Assembly (NCBI RefSeq): GCF_964355755.1 | Contig: NC_092670.1 | Coordinates: forward strand, 33,529,795 to 33,593,794 | DNA from: Antedon mediterranea | Lineage: Eukaryota; Echinodermata; Crinoidea; Comatulida; Antedonidae | DNA: 64,000 bases | Direction of reading: 5' to 3' | Program-made: the position numbers and the translations under genes | Shown: one piece after another, positions 18,618-30,400 of the stretch | Numbering within the stretch: position 1 is the stretch's first letter | How the letters are laid out: every line of letters begins with the position of its first letter | The notes under the pieces: model-generated | What the model was told of the DNA's origin: nothing | What the model saw: only the letters and a program-made list of their open reading frames with translations | The model's database searches: none

Positions 18618-19318
18618 TGTACGGTCTCGTTTTTTTTTTCTCTTTTGTGGCGCAAACACCACTTTTATTCACATTCATATTATCTCATATTACATAAAAT
18701 CGTATTATTTAATTTGTAAATGTCGTTACAGTTCATAAGTAACATTTTTACATATATGAATTCTGTATTACTCCTTTTTTCATTAATTTTCTTATATTTT
18801 GTTATACACTTGACAGGATCATCATTATCATCTATCTCGTTTTAAAATAGTTCACACATTTTCATTTGTTTGTTTTCATTTTACAACCCGGATTATACAA
18901 TATATTTATATACATGATAAAAAAAAAACAATAATAGCTCAGTACCACCAGTAACCCGTATCACTGTAATTCCTTTTCGGTTAATCGTATCAAATTAGAA
19001 ATTATATTATCATAATCTTATTTCTTAAAGCTACCCATTTTTCTATACTTGTTTCTTTATTGTTATATGTTTCACATTCAATGTTATATAACATATTGCT
19101 TTTAAATGAATTCCATAAAGATTTACCCACTGGCTTATTTAGTGCAGATAACATTTTTATTCTATAAATAGTAAATGCTGCAAAAGTGTAAATATAATCT
19201 ATTAGCTTATCTCCCGTTCCTAGTATTAATTGTTTAAATGATATATTATTGTGATTTAAACTTACAAAGATACTAAGCATTTTCCTCCAATATTTATGAA
19301 TAAATCTACAACTACGGT
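18618..19318 (-). mobile_element. L1/Tx1-like LINE 3' fragment, inverted
   Basis: This block is absent from the paralogous intron of gene C, where 'ttttagaggtctccttaatg' is continuous. On the - strand, 19280-19002 encodes 92 residues (with LILGTGDKLIDYIY, FTIYRIKMLSA and EKWVALRNK) that resemble the C-terminal end of L1/Tx1-type ORF2 proteins. A T-rich edge on the + strand near 18628 fits a 3' A-rich tail in the minus orientation. Confidence 0.6.
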
Positions 19319-19520
19319 CTCCTTAATGTAAATTTAGTATAACAGATAGTGGCCATCTCACGACGCCTTGCTTTTGTAAAATATATTCTCTCGTCACATA
19401 CTTATTATTTTGCCAAAGAAACTTCTTACTGACTGTACGCTACTTGGTTGTTAAAGAATAATTACCTCTTATAATACAGTATTCATTGTTCGCAGTACAT
19501 GCAGTTATATGCATTGTCGT

Positions 19521-20366
19521 GGAATATTATACAGATATTGACTGCTTAGAGGTTAAATATAAGATTTGACATCCCCGAGGGAGTGATATTAAGTTCGAGG
19601 GAATATATATTTCCCGAAGCGCCAGCTGAGCCGATATAAAAGGCAATATCTGTTATATTATATAGCCAAGAACAAGTCTGCTGGGTTGGGTTAAGCTAGG
19701 CTAGGCCTCCTATATTTGTATTGTATTTAAACAAGCCTGCCTAGACACCTTACCTTGCGAAGAATAATATACAGATAATTACTAATTAATGATTCCTTGG
19801 CAATAAAATATTCACTTAGGCCTAGGTCGTTTAAATTAACAGAAGAATTTCCATCAATAAGCCTATTAATAATAATATTATAATCAGGTAGGCCGAATAA
19901 AAATTCGTCTTCTTCTTCTCTTCGAGGAGAGCCGAATCACCGGATGTTCAGCGCGTACTAGTTACTAGGTTACTACACCGTGAGTAATGACCAATCACAA
20001 ACGGTGTTTCATCACATTTAGGGTGGACTAATAACAAATGAGGGCGCTATGTAAGCATAGCTTAAATAGTTTAGAAGATTAATTTCTTCAAGCAAGTTCA
20101 GTGGCGCAGCGGTTGAAGCGTTGTCTTGCGATGGAGTGACAATTCCACCCGAGTTCAAGATCGAGTTGATGACTTTTGTTTATTTATCGGCACACGAAAA
20201 TTACACAGTCAATATCATCGAACTCGAGAATCTGTTTAATGACAGGGGACACGATAATTACGCGAAAATTACACAGTCAATATCATCGTTCTCGATTTAC
20301 GATCCTCGCAGCGGTAGTCATGTGATGCAGTTTCAACCAATCACGTTCGCGTATTTACATAGGCTA
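19521..20366. mobile_element. Composite insertion in pseudogene A intron 6, including a foldback and a SINE-like part
   Basis: Gene C runs straight from 'gcattgtcatg' to 'caatataactt', whereas copy A has about 845 bp between the matching points. The left part (about 19524-19664) is an imperfect inverted repeat ('ttatacagatattg' against 'caatatctgttata'). The right part has a tRNA-like promoter, listed separately, and two copies of 'gaaaattacacagtcaatatcatcg' (about 20198 and 20264). Confidence 0.55.
20096..20165 (+). repeat. Possible tRNA-derived SINE head
   Basis: An A-box-like TGGCGCAGCGGTTGAAG (20102-20118) is followed at tRNA-like distance by a B-box-like GAGTTCAAGATCGA (20151-20164). 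The sequence does not fold as a full tRNA that I can recognise, so a SINE head is more likely than a gene. Confidence 0.45.
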
Positions 20367-20437
20367 TGTAATATAACTTGTTATAATATCATTATTATTT
20401 TTCCTATAGCCTCAAGGTCAAAAGTAACAGGGTCACA

Positions 20438-21045
20438 GGAAAAAGAATTAATTAATAACATAGAAGAGATGGAAAACAATCTGGCACAACAAGCATTAGA
20501 TAATTACAGCCACAGAACACAGAGTAAATGAAATTGACCAAAAAAAAGCACGCCTAGAATACATTCGAAACGAAAAGCTAAATGGGGCCTTTATTAGATC
20601 TCGTGCTAAGTGGATAGAAGAGGCTGAAAAGCCAACCAAATTTTTCTTAGGTCTCGAGAAAACTAACTTTACGAACAAATTAATAGACGAATTAATAGAT
20701 GAAAAAAAAACTATATTGGAGAATAAACTTATAATAAAGGAAGTTGATCATTTTTTTTACAGTTCTTTATATAAAAAAAAGATATAGAGCCTTAAACGTA
20801 TTAATAACAAATCAGAACTTCGAAAAAGTTTCAGAAGAAGAGTCTCAAAAGCTTGAGAGTGATTTGACCTTAGCTGAGCTTACAAATGTACTAAATAAAA
20901 TGAAAAACAACAAATCACCTGGAACAGACGGCTTTACGTCTGAATTTTTCAAGATTTTTTTGGGGAAACTGGGTGCTCTACTTCTTCGTTAGATTATTAA
21001 GTACATTGACGAAGATAACTGCTCCTTTTGTAACATTGAAATAGA
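20438..21045 (+). mobile_element. L1/Tx1-like LINE fragment breaking an exon of pseudogene A
   Basis: Starts inside the exon that begins at 20410. Broken frames encode ORF2 pieces: AKWIEEAEKPTKFFLGLEK, then the reverse-transcriptase start NKMKNNKSPGTDGFTSEFF, then directly a C-terminal CSFCNIEIE-like piece. Most of the RT core (including the YADD region) is therefore deleted. Frameshifts and stops make it non-functional. Confidence 0.75.
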
Positions 21046-21429
21046 GTAATATACCATCCAATAGGATTAATTTACTTTTGTCAATACTAACGTTTTATAT
21101 ATGTATGAGTAAGTTGTCGGGCCTCCTCTCACCCACCGGCCTCATAAGCTTTGTAAAATATTACTTTACAATTAAAAAGTTTAGATGTTTGATTAATAAT
21201 AGAGCCGGAGAATGGGAAGAGTGGAGTGCCTGGGTTAATCGTCTGTAACATAGATTTGTGTATCACTCTATATAATATTCTGACTTGACGTGCACAACTG
21301 TAGTTCCATAAGTTTATAAGAGGGTGTTTATATAGGAGAATTGATTATGTATAATTTTTGTATTTTTACTCTGTATGATGTTATGTCTGTTTTTCTGATC
21401 CTGTCCTGCCTTGACTATACTATGCTAAC

Positions 21430-21945
21430 TCGCTCTTGCTTGATGCCCGCGGAGTTGATCTTAAACGATTACAGCGATTGCCTGCAGAACAAGGCGGCGC
21501 GGCTGGTCTTTGCGTGTGGACGGGATCAGACCTCGGATGGTTTATTGAAAGATCTCCATTGGCTTCATATATAAAAAAAAGAATTGTGTACAAAGTTATT
21601 GTTTTTGTTTATAAATGTATTTACTCTGTTGTTTCTTTGTACATTTTTGATTTTATTAAGTTTAACCGTGAACAGCTTTCATTTAATGGTGTCGACTTCG
21701 CTCTTCTAATGATCCCACCCGACTTTTCGTTCCGCGATCTAATCGGAAAGCTGGTGACAATGTTTTTTCTGTCGCCGCTCCGCGTATCTGGAACGCGCTA
21801 CCTGTCGATTTGAGAGGAGCGAATTCTGCACCTCTATTTAAACGTGAACTTAACACTTTTCTTTTTAATTAATTACTAAGTATTGTTAGGCGCTCTGTTA
21901 TTTGTAGAACGCCATATAAAAACCTAAATAGAATAGAATAGAACC
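21430..21945 (+). mobile_element. CR1/L2-like LINE 3' end
   Basis: Two overlapping broken frames carry the usual C-terminus of a CR1/L2/Rex-type ORF2: LQNKAARLVFACGRD, LLKDLHWLHIKKRIVYKV, and FSVAAPRIWNALPVDLRG near 21755-21815. The 3' end is a short (AATAG)n tail at about 21930-21945. It is heavily 5'-truncated. Confidence 0.75.
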
Positions 21946-23916
21946 AATATGTAATATTTACTTCAGTGTCACCTTGATTTTTAATTTAAACATTACAAAA
22001 TATAATATATGTTAATTTATGATTCAGATATATTTTTATTATTAATTTAATTTAAACCCTTGATGGTAAAAAACAAAACATTCCATGACTTTGTACTTTC
22101 ATGCATTTAGTCTTCTATATTAGGAAGATTAATGATTTAAACACCAAATTAGTTCTTTATAATAATTACTTTTTGGTACTTTCCGTACTGGTATTATATT
22201 GAGACATTTAATTAATTTAACACTAAATTAGTTAACATAAATTATTTTCCACTGCTTTTAAATTTTAGCTTGTAATTTAGTTTTGTCATAATTTTATATA
22301 TTTCATCAATAAATTACATTTCGTTTATATGTAAAAAAAATGTACTGGTGTTACAGTATGTTGAGACATAATTTAATTATTCCAAATAATATAATAACAC
22401 TACTAATAATAATAATAATACTAATAACACTAATAATACCAATAATAATAATAATAATGATATTATATTTTTATGAAATATCAATGCTTATACATCTTAG
22501 TCACATTTGTCATATTTTTATATTTATAGCATCTATATATACATTTACGTAAGGGCAGCAAAATTCGGTAAATCGCGCGTTATTTCTAGAATGTTTACTC
22601 GATGGTATATAAAGTTGGTTCGTACTTTCGGTACTGATTTTAACCACTTCATGTAACCCTGTTTACTAATTAAATTGAGTTCGATAATTAGTTATTGACG
22701 ATTAAAACGAATTTAGGTTCAACGATTTGCCCCAAATAGGGGTGTTTTTCGATCGTGGTATACACTGTCTAATGGATGTCCGTCTTGAAAAATACCTGCA
22801 GACAATAATACGAGGATGCTTCGCATTTTCCTATCTCCTCCTACGATAATTGTTTTTAATGGCTGAAAACCGGTTGAACAGCTCGAGTACAGCATCATAA
22901 TGTTGAAGACAGGCCGATTTTCTTTAAAAAATACTATTTTGATAGATTTAATATACGTTTATACAAATGTATTGATTTGCAATGAATGGAACATTCCAAT
23001 CTCTGTTCCTCAAGTGTTTATTTCCTCATGCGTCGTAAAGGCAAGTACTGTATACTCATAACAGAAATTCGATCCATTTTTTTTTTCAATCTGTGCTGCA
23101 GTGGTTGGATATACATTTTTTAAACGGATAATGAGCTAGAGTTTTCACTCGCCGTATATTATGTACAAATCTTTATTATTGCAATTAAACCACCCACATC
23201 ATCACCCTTCTCTCACTGGCATGAGTAGCGTTGTAAGACCAGTAGAGGATAGGCCTACGGTACATCACATGCCATAAACGCAGAACAACTTTGGTGGGTA
23301 GGGTAGGAACCATGAGTATGAATTGGCTCTAAGAAACAATTGAAAACCATTAGGCCTACTTATTAAGTTGAGTTAGATAATTTAATATTTATTGACGATT
23401 ACATCGAATTTATGATTTTCCCCGAATAGAGGTGGTTTTCACAAATTGTTTTACATTATATAAACATATACACGTCGTAGTGATGTATCGTTACATGTAC
23501 TGTACTATTTCAATCGACTTGGACGGTGATAGTTTCAACAAAGTATTACATCGCAATGTTTTACTGTGTTTAGTGGTATATTATTTGTAAAACATGAAAA
23601 CAATTAATATTTCTAGTTACTAAATAGATAAAGAATATATTTAACAATTGTTCCTCTTTGCACCCATCCTCTTCACATACAAAACACAAATTAAGTTTGT
23701 TTAAATTTGACTTAAACAATTGGTCTCATTTTGTGACAAGTTTCTTTTTCGGAAGTAATTCCCAGGGTGCTAATTTTAGTTGAGTACATAAATCACATTG
23801 TCTATTTATTCATTCCTGTAAACGACATGTATTTGTCCTGCGGTACGTACATTTGAAATCGCCAGTTTTTTAACGCTGAAATTATTATGTATTCGAGAAC
23901 CATCTGTGGGCACGAC

Positions 23917-23962
23917 CTAGATGGTACGCTCGCTTCGCTCGCGTCGCTCGCGTACCATCTAG
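23917..23962. repeat. Palindromic element with a GCTCGCTTCGCTCGC core
   Basis: Perfect 13-bp arms CTAGATGGTACGC (23917-23929) and GCGTACCATCTAG (23950-23962) flank a 20-bp TCGCTTCGCTCGCGTCGCTC centre. It is related to 44506-44542; both are preceded by 'gagaaccatc' at about 15 to 25 bp. Confidence 0.75.
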
Positions 23963-25862
23963 TTAATATAATATACAGAATTGTGAAAATAATGATTAAT
24001 GATAATTTGGAAACAGAATAGTTTTAGAATTAGTCTAAAGAAGGAAAAATATTCCTAAGATAAGACTCCTAAACAAAAAAAGACCATCTATGTTTTAAGC
24101 TTTCTTTTTTGACTTGGAGAAAAAATTACTAAACAGTTTAATTAGGCCTAATAATGTATTAATATTTAAGTAAAATATGAGGTAAAAAATGTTATAATTC
24201 CGTACATTTATTTATTAATTGTTATAATGTTTTATGTATAAATATTTTAAGATAACTTTACAATTATATTTCCCCACTCTCTGTTTACACTATAAATAAA
24301 TTCTCATTTGAGCTAATGTTATGTTACTATTTATTGTTTAATTGATAAATATAATATCTTTGAGAAGATTACACCGTGTGAAAGCTGGCTTCACTTTGTT
24401 GACGCTGCTGCTTTACATACATGAGGACTACTCATTCAGAAGCTGTAAGCAAGCAGCAGCAGTTATCGTTCTAGGGGCCGAGGTTTTTGATAATTTGTAA
24501 ACTAGGACGGGTCATGCTCAAATTACAAACCCCAAAGCACGTTTGGGTGAAGAGAGTCTATGAAAACATTTGCCGTATTATATAGATACATGATGTAGAC
24601 TGTAATCTGTAAAATCTTGTTCAAAAATAATGACTTTGTTCTTGCTGTCAAACTTAGCCAGTATTATAATAATTCAATGTCAAATAATCAAAACATTATT
24701 TTGGCTGTCTGGGCTGGTATCTACAATGAGTCCCATTTGACTTTCAATCTAGACCGATATTAAAATACTAATAATTACTGAATTATCAAAACAGTTCATA
24801 TAATAGTAAAGATTTTGTTTGTAATAGGATAATATTTTTCAGATTTGAAGCATATAGACTTGATGAAGTGACTACCAGACTTGACCTTAGCAATACAATA
24901 AATTGAGACTGTTTAGTATAATAAAGTACTAATATTTAGACATTATTTTTATTAAAATTATCTAATGAGCACATCATCTTTTACAGATTCAGTATTTTGT
25001 ATTTTTCAATTTCAATTGCACAATTATTATATTATTATATCAAAGTATGAAAAGTTATTCACTTCTGCAACCAAACAAAATATTTATTCACGTATAAAAA
25101 GATAAAAAACGTTTAATTATACCCCAAAAACCATTGTCTGACAAGACAAATTAAGTATTTGTTTGGTTAACGACGTGAATAACTATTATGTAACAATAGA
25201 ATGACACATTCAAAAACTAATTTAAAATGAAAAATATTTTTCAGGGGGACACTATATCTTTAAAACTGGTGTGTCAACAAGCGAGCGGCGTTTTTTGTAT
25301 GAAATATTTCTTGTTTAATGTTATTCTGCAAGTAAGAAAATATTGTACAATACAATATTAAATTATGTTAATATTTTAGAGCATGCCCTCAACGTTGAAC
25401 TGTCTGTTTAGACAAAATTCAATGGTGCTGTCATTAGTAGTGGTATCATTCGGCTAGTGTGTCATCATTATCATCATGTACTTTATAGAACATGGTTGCT
25501 TTATACTAAATGATATAGGCCCTAAGGTGAGTTTGTTATCAATTGTTAGTTACTGTTTGTTTGCCTATTATTATTGCACATAAAATGTGTTAGGCTTACA
25601 TTAAAGACCTTCTACTGACCTACTACTGTATTAAAAAGGAAATTAATTTCTACTAGTCAGAGTGGAATACTATCTGCGAGGACTCTATTATGATTATAAA
25701 ATAAGACCATACCTATGATATCCCAGTTTAATATAGGCCTACGTATTTGTTTGTTGATGTGGGGTGTTAAATTAGCCTACTCAGGTATTCGATTTTACAT
25801 ACACAGGCCTACATAGTCACTTCACTGTGTTTTTATTTAAAATCAACAAACTATATGTTTTT

Positions 25863-25945
25863 AGTCGCGTGGACGCGACTCTATAGTTCACTATGTCGAT
25901 CGGTCTGTCGGTCTGTCTGTATGTCGGTCTGTCTGTCGGTCCGGT
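25863..25945. repeat. Hairpin plus GTCTGTCGGTCT repeat
   Basis: AGTCGCG/CGCGACT arms (25863-25869 and 25874-25880) around TGGA, then 'ctatagttcactatg' and a run of gtctgtcggt units to about 25945. It looks like a dispersed short repeat. Confidence 0.6.
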
Positions 25946-26356
25946 ATCACTATGCGTTTTAGTACGCGACTTATGGCTGTTGGCCTTGTATTTTCTTAAA
26001 ACACTATTGTGTAGAACTTGTTTTATTCAGGTATTCAATTTAGAAACTTAAGATGGTTACCTATATGCAAAAATTGACTTTACCGATTATTGAAAATTAC
26101 CAAACACCAATCGATCTATCAATAATAATACGATTTGTTAAGCGTTTAGAAAACTAATCCGTGAACTTAAAAGCTACCAAATCCAGAGAAAACCCACATA
26201 ACTGCATAGACCGACTAGTATATAACTCACATGGGTTCTTAGTTATGTGAGCATCTAACTAGACTAAAATGGAATGTTTCCTAGCTCTGGATTCTCTAGT
26301 AAAGTGGTCTGTCTCGCAAAATTCTAAAAGTAAACTGCTGTACCATGCTGCTGCCC

Positions 26357-26647
26357 GTATTCATAAAAGGGGACTATCCTTAGTTCTGGACTAACTAGTT
26401 GAGGACTAAGGGTAGTCTTGGACTATCTTTGATACGGTATTTATGAAACCTGGACTAACTATGATTTAAAGTTGTCACACTTGTAACCTACCTTACCTCA
26501 GGCCATCATTTTTCGAGCTATTCTTGAGATAGTCCAGGACTGACTTTATTAAATATACCTCTTGAGTGGACAATCTTTTGCCGATTTTAGTACATGTTTA
26601 GTCCAGGTTTAGTCCAGGACTAAAAATAGTCCCTTTTTATGAATACC
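26357..26647. mobile_element. MITE with GTATTCATAAAAGGGACTAT inverted ends
   Basis: The left end GTATTCATAAAAGGGGACTA (from 26357/8) is the inverse of the right end 'tagtccctttttatgaatac' (to about 26646). Inside are several copies of 'tagtccaggac' in both orientations. No coding capacity. I could not fix a target duplication. Confidence 0.7.
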
Positions 26648-27471
26648 GTTTTATGACATTTTTGGTCTGGCTGTAATTTGGTTGCCTCACGTTATGAGCA
26701 TGTACATTTTGTCCCGTTGTTTCTTAATATATGATGCTTTGTTTTCTGTTTTACATGATCTCTAACACTCTTCTTCTTGTATTTTATTCACCCTATAGAG
26801 TTTATAAGTGTAGTTTGTTACTGATTAACTTTTTACATACTGCATTTCCAGGACTTAATTAATATGAGTCATAATTAGTATTGTGTATATTTTGATATTC
26901 TAAACTAACTTGTAAATGTCACAATGATATGAAAAATAGTAGGGCCATGCTAATAAGCAAAACAAGAAGATCTTCATCAGTGTTATATTTGTCTTTTATC
27001 TTTACCTGTGTCTTTAATTGAATGAAAAAGTATACAATGATGCCAATCCGATGAACATTTGTGTGAAGCAAAACAAGTTTCTGCTTAATACACATAGGCT
27101 TGTCATTGAAAGATTAAAGAGGGGGATCTTCTGTGTCCCAATATCTGCGCCACTGGATGATAAACATAATATGTTTATCAATTATTATTATTAGTAAAAT
27201 TACTGGCTGATGTACAAATATTGAAATATTACAACCAGCAAAAACTAAAAAAGGAGTATAAACATTAATGTTTACAAGTCATTAAACTATAAATTGAACT
27301 ACTTGAATGAATTATTAAACACTATTATTTGTTTACTAGGGCTTATAATATCTACAATCAATGTATTTGTGTATTTTAAATTCTTAAATTCATAGGTCTT
27401 GAATTAGGCCATGCCTAACCAATAAGATAAAAACAAAATATTCTTTTCGCTTCAGAACAAACTAACTCAAA

Positions 27472-30400
27472 ATGCTGAACTTCGAAAACAATGAAGGCAC
27501 TGAAGAAGAACTATTGATTCTTAAAAACAGAAATTACAAATCGTGTTCCGAAGTGAATGACAATGTGATAAAAGAAAATGGCATTCTTATTAAAGAAGAA
27601 CAAACTAATTCTGTGTACAAACGAGAACAGAAAGTTTTAATAACATGCATTGCTCTTTCAAATTTGTTTCAGTACATCTCATGGTCTATCCTTGCACCGT
27701 TCTTTCCAACCGAGGTACTTGTTGTCTTCTTTCTCTACTCTGTAATTGTTTAAATATTATTGTGTCCATCAACAGGTTGATTCTTTAACAGTTTGCCTGA
27801 ACAGCACTACCTTCATTTGTTGGGGTTGGGACATTTTAACATTTTTGTTCGAATCAACTTTTTAAAATGTATCCTTGATTTTTTCAGAATTGTTCATTTT
27901 TATTTCATGTTTTAAAATTGTTATAATCATTTACAGCACAAATATATTTTTTTTAATTCATATTTTTTTTTTTATCGATACTATTATTATAATTTGAAAT
28001 TTGTATTTCATAATGTCATTTGAATTATACATATCCATATATTGTAAAAACATTAACATAATAATATATGATTTGACCGAAGGCCGAATAAATAGCTTTC
28101 GCTTGAATTGTTATTCTCTTATTTTAGTCACTTTTAATGTTCTCAAACACTGCAAAACAGAGAGTTGCAACATGTGTAGGCCTATGTATTTGATATTCAT
28201 ATTTTAAAATTCGTTTTCTGTCTAGGCAGTTAGGTTGGATGCCTCACCCACTCAAGTTGGATTGATTTTCGGCATTTATTCCTTTGTACAATGTTTGTCT
28301 TCACCTGTATTTGGAAAATTTGTAAGTAATCTAATTTAATTTTATTAATTAAAGACGTTTGCTATAAATAAATGTAATGACGTTAAACAAAAGACACACA
28401 TTTCGCAACCATCACATGGCCCTTCATTCACGTATTCCCTTTTAAATCGGATAGTACATTCATATAAACAAATACAAAAACAAAGAAAATTAATCAGACG
28501 CTGATTGTGAACGTACATTTCATATTAAACCATTCTAACTTTTATTAATTTTGTTTTTAAAACTATGAAAGAAGTTCCTTCAATATTTATAACAGGAGAG
28601 AATCTTATTCGTAATAGACATCATGATTTCGCTTGTACATAGGTAGCTTTATTTATGTAGCCCGTTATGTAATACACTAAATAATTATATTATTATTATT
28701 ATCATAGTATTTTAATAATCAACATATTTTTCTTGAAGTACGGTATGGTAATGCATAGTAATAAGGTGGTAATTATGATAATATAATAACCATCTGTCTA
28801 CCAGCTAGCTTGATAACAAATAATATAATGCTGTATAAAACGATAATACAATTATTATCAAAGTGTGTATGTTGTTTTATTTTTATCGTAATTTGTTACA
28901 AACACGCAGTTTGTATAACAATAATAAGGGTAATTATAAATTAATAATTAATATTAGCCATCTGTGTACCGGGCTTCACAGAAATGTTATGGTGTTTTAA
29001 AATTGATTTTTGAAATGTTATCAATCGTAGAAAGAATTATTTTTGCAAGATATAACAATTAAAATCTTATCATTTTTAACCCACACATATAATACTTACG
29101 CACTTAAAGTAAATAAAAATAACTGTATGAAAACATTTCCATTCATATTTGTTAAATTAAAGATATTTCTGTGATTTTTTAAGTATAGTACTTCCTGTGT
29201 TTGTTTGTTAGCACGATAGCCCTACAATCTCAATATATCATTCAGAATTTATATTCACATATATAAAGAACATTAACATTCAAGAAAATCGGTCCATGCG
29301 CCCTCTGTGGCAATATTTTCCAAGTACTTCACTTAGTTTCTGAGTGCTTTAATTAATTTGTTTTACAATCATTTTTTAGCTTCCAGTGATTGGTGCTCGG
29401 TTTATGTACATTGCTGGTTACTTCTTGACTGCAGGGTGCAACATAGTATTTGGGTAAATGTGTATTCATTATGCAACGATGTTTTTAAAATAACAAAATA
29501 CTAAATGTCTGACAGTTAACAGAAAGTTAACAAAAAGTAGTTCTCATTTACTAGTCAAAAAGGGGCAGTATTCCCCACGCACCAACCTGACTGAAATGGA
29601 CATGAAAACAAATCTGAGCTATATCATTTATAGTAGACCTTTCTAAAATTACTCATGACATAAGATGAGTGGTGGCAGCAAGATTTCACCTTAGTAGTGG
29701 AGGCTGGTTTGGGAGTCCCTAAACGCATTTCCCAAGCGTTTAATACATTATGCAGTCACTAGAACCAAGTTGCATGTTTTCATTTCCCGAAATTAAACAA
29801 ATTATGGCAACATAATGTACATCAATCTAACACACCACATCAACATATTCCTTTTTGGTAAATTTCTATCTATAACATGTATTAATTTAGATTTTTAGAT
29901 AAACTTGATCCGGGTCTTGAATTTGTAATATTCTGTGCAGTTACAAGGTCTTTGGAAGCGTTAGGTACAGCTGCCGTCGTGACGGCTGGATTGTCACTCA
30001 TTGCTAACAAGTTTCCAGATGCAATTGGTCAAGTAATGGTAAGCAAAATTTAAATTCTTGGATACAGAATTGTGAAGAGGTATATCAGGAAATTGATATT
30101 TCTATATGTATCTACTATTACTTGAATTTCTTTTTCTAGGGGACTGTTGAAGTTTTTGTTGGAGTTGGATTGATGATAGGTCCATTTATAGGTGGCGTCC
30201 TGTATGAAGTAAGTACTGCGTTTGATGTTCACCTTTAAGTTATTTATCTTACTGCATTATACAACTCTCCACAACTATAAGGTTATGCAATATGACTGTT
30301 CAGATGTTAATGTATAGTTAAGATTTTCTGATTTTCAGAGTTCTATATAACTTTAGACCTATTAAAAAATGTTTTTTCCTCAATAAATGACTTTCCAATT

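Larger units (their letters stand above)
310..20437 (+). pseudogene. SLC18B1-like transporter copy A, degenerate and interrupted by the Polinton
   Basis: Remnant of a major facilitator transporter gene closely related to intact copy C. Recognisable exons are 310-405, 764-840, 1559-1691, 2159-2225, 18397-18481 and the start of the next at 20410. Against copy C, exon 1559-1691 has a 15-bp in-frame deletion and a nonsense codon TGA at 1671-1673 where C has GGA. Exon 2159-2225 is 2 bp short, giving a frameshift and an in-frame TAG. Exon 18397-18481 lacks two codons. The acceptor before 764 has lost its pyrimidine tract. The exon starting at 20410 breaks off after about 28 bp into L1-like sequence, and I find no later exons. 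The first coding exon would lie left of the window. The large gap 2226-18396 is intron 5 containing the Polinton. Because A still aligns to C through its introns, this is a duplicated pseudogene and not a processed one. Confidence 0.85.
21946..27471. other. Intergenic region between pseudogene A and gene B
   Basis: 5.5 kb of AT-rich DNA with no convincing gene. It contains a (taa)n-rich stretch (about 22380-22450), a palindromic foldback (23917-23962), a GTCGCGTGGACGCGAC hairpin followed by a GTCTGTCGGTCT run (25863-25945), and a MITE (26357-26647). The last kilobase should contain the gene B promoter, but I cannot point to a core element. Confidence 0.6.

Noticed and set aside
20102-20164. 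Functional tRNA gene
   Set aside because: A- and B-box words are present, but no complete cloverleaf or anticodon stem could be traced; more like a SINE head.
22340-22552. 70-codon frame in the A/B intergenic region
   Set aside because: Ile/Leu-rich translation of a (taa)n-like microsatellite.
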